A DNA stretch of 21,350 nucleotides from Hypsibius dujardini (Eukaryota; Tardigrada; Eutardigrada; Parachela; Hypsibiidae). The notes under the pieces were generated by a model. It made no database searches. It worked only from the letters and a program-made list of their open reading frames with translations, and was not told where the DNA came from. Numbering within the stretch: position 1 is the stretch's first letter; each line of letters starts with the position of its first letter. The DNA lies in assembly GCA_001579985.1 (NCBI GenBank), contig LRSR01002981.1, positions 4,392 through 25,741 on the forward strand, written 5' to 3'. Position numbers and translations under genes: made by a program. Shown here piece by piece: positions 20,702 to 21,350 of this stretch.

Positions 20702-21299
20702 CCTGCCTGTCTACCTGCCTGTCTGCCTGCCTGTCTCCCTATCAGTCTGTCTGTCTGTCTGTCTGTCTGTTTATGTTTGATTTTGATTGTACGGCTATCG
20801 ATCTGGGCTGGTCTAAACGTATGATTGCTTTTCAATGTATACATCTTCTCTTTTTGACTTGCAGTCCTTATTGGTGAACTGTTCTATATCTGACGTTTTG
20901 TGCAGGTCCCACTGGTACTGGCTCGCTCATTACCTAAACCGGGTGATCACTGCTTTCTTTTTGCCATACAAATGACGCTTGCCTGTCCTGTCCCTGCCGA
21001 GCAGAACGTGCGAGGTCGAAAGATCCGTCTGCCCGAAGAAGCACCGCGCATGTTGGGGATCCTCTCAACCAGTTTAATACCCGCCATACCGGATTTCAAC
21101 ATTTACGATCGATCAGGGGAAATTCGCGTGTCTGTCAAGCTGGTGTCGGAAGGCATCGCTATTGGGCAACGGGAACTCGATATTAGCCATCACTTCCACC
21201 GGATTCTCTTTTCGAATGTTCTCTCGCTGGAACGTTATTCTTTGCTATTTAACGCACAAGCTTCTCCGGCTCAGTTTCTGATTGTGCCAATCACCCAAG
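15638..21299 (+). CDS. Dcr-1: Dicer (Dcr-1-like), N-terminal 878 residues: degenerate helicase, dimerisation and platform regions (continues beyond right edge)
   Basis: Exons: 15638-15703, 16389-16443, 16503-16616, 16915-17073, 17480-17790, 17977-18195, 18290-18552, 18799-18947, 19021-19177, 19402-19785, 20109-20247, 20313-20537, 20906-21299. All phases agree (2635 nt). Dicer cuts hairpin or double-stranded RNA into miRNA/siRNA. The helicase starts FTPRDYQLDLLENA (16-29). Motif I reads GSDGGKS (39-45), motif II DECT (142-145), motif III-like LTSS (180-183), motif V-like LVSTCTNDISLDVP (478-491), and motif VI is broken (HARHRTK, 510-516, versus QxxGRxxR). The Dicer dimerisation domain (DUF283) runs from about 607 to 705 and includes AIGVINRYCSNLPSDAF. 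A platform segment follows, with TKKVPLVLARSLPKPGDHCF across the exon 12/13 junction. PAZ and both RNase III domains are off the window. The decayed helicase points to the miRNA-type Dcr-1 rather than Dcr-2. Exon 4 and 8 acceptors were chosen by phase and homology. Confidence 0.95.
15741..16030. repeat. 96-bp tandem repeat, three units, in Dicer intron 1
   Basis: Units start at 15741, 15837 and 15933, each beginning CTTT(C/T)AATTGATTGGTTGA. As 96 is a multiple of 3, one frame stays open, giving a 32-residue repeat peptide. It lies inside an intron and has no independent support as a gene. Confidence 0.9.
16213..16365. repeat. GATTGATTGAGC array before Dicer exon 2
   Basis: Imperfect GATTGATTGATTGAGC units that end about 23 nt before the exon 2 acceptor. 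Confidence 0.9.
16640..16860. repeat. AT-rich TTAAATTAT array in Dicer intron 3
   Basis: Units of about 10-11 bp (TTAAATTATT, TTAAATTATA) make this stretch almost pure A/T, unlike the rest of the window. Confidence 0.9.
17186..17397. repeat. 24-bp minisatellite in Dicer intron 4
   Basis: About nine units of GGCTCGAACTCAGACCACCC plus TGAT. The 24-bp period keeps frames open on both strands. The unit resembles the inverted-repeat arm at 4833-4854. Confidence 0.95.
17826..17944. repeat. CAGA tetranucleotide array in Dicer intron 5
   Basis: CAGA/CAGG units beginning about 35 nt after the donor at 17791. Confidence 0.95.
18577..18757. repeat. GTCTGGGA(AG)TGATT minisatellite in Dicer intron 7
   Basis: Units of about 25 bp combine GTCTGGGAAGTGATT and GTCTGGGATT. 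The array lies between exons 7 and 8. Confidence 0.9.
19220..19337. repeat. CTGT array in Dicer intron 9
   Basis: CTGT units with CTGC, CCAT and TTTG variants, starting about 40 nt after the donor at 19178. Confidence 0.95.
19792..20010. repeat. CTGT array in Dicer intron 10
   Basis: About 55 units, mixed CTGT, CTGA and CTGC, starting 6 nt after the donor GT at 19786. Confidence 0.95.
20586..20770. repeat. CTGT array in Dicer intron 12
   Basis: CTGT/CTGC/CTAC units, starting about 48 nt after the donor at 20538. Confidence 0.95.
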
Positions 21300-21306
21300 G
21301 TAGTTC

Positions 21307-21350
21307 GACAGACAGGCAGACGGACAGGCAGGCAGACACTTGGACAGGCA
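21307..21350. repeat. CAGA/CAGG array in Dicer intron 13, cut by the window edge
   Basis: Begins about 5 nt after the donor GT at 21300-21301 and runs to the end of the window. Confidence 0.9.

Noticed and set aside
1-21350. tRNA, rRNA or other structured RNA genes
   Set aside because: I found no cloverleaf, A/B box pair or rRNA-like stretch I could support by eye. A tRNAscan or Rfam search could overturn this.

Overview
This is eukaryotic nuclear DNA, most likely from an arthropod (possibly a crustacean; the species cannot be told). All genes are split by short introns with GT..AG borders, the introns are full of tetranucleotide repeats (ATTG and CTGT), and the Dicer gene has the decayed helicase best known from arthropod Dcr-1. 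I rebuilt four protein-coding genes by hand. Every exon junction keeps frame; no transcript data were available.

Layout: (1) 51-3210, minus strand: the N-terminal 459 codons of the FANCJ/BRIP1 DNA helicase in eight exons, continuing past the left edge. (2) 4430-9156, minus strand: a complete KANSL2 (NSL2/dgt1) chromatin-complex subunit of 660 residues in seven exons, with a poly(A) signal at 4348-4353. (3) 9157-10305: a divergent promoter/5'UTR region with a perfect CRE palindrome. (4) 10306-14143, plus strand: a 503-residue nuclear-type protein with two tandem CGGBP1/BED-like zinc fingers, in six exons; not a gene I can name. (5) 14144-15637: noncoding spacer with a 13-bp minisatellite and a long inverted repeat. 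(6) 15638-21299, plus strand: the first 13 exons (878 residues) of Dicer, covering helicase, dimerisation and platform regions. PAZ and the two RNase III domains lie past the right edge.

The genes do not form one pathway: FANCJ acts in DNA crosslink repair, KANSL2 in the MOF/NSL histone acetyltransferase complex, and Dicer in small-RNA biogenesis. The most unusual material is intronic. All nine CTGT-type arrays inside identified introns start within about 50 nt downstream of a 5' splice site. Several introns hold foldback (inverted-repeat) elements, one filling most of its intron and one ending a few bases from a donor. Two KANSL2 introns begin with related sequence, which raises the possibility of transposon-derived introns.
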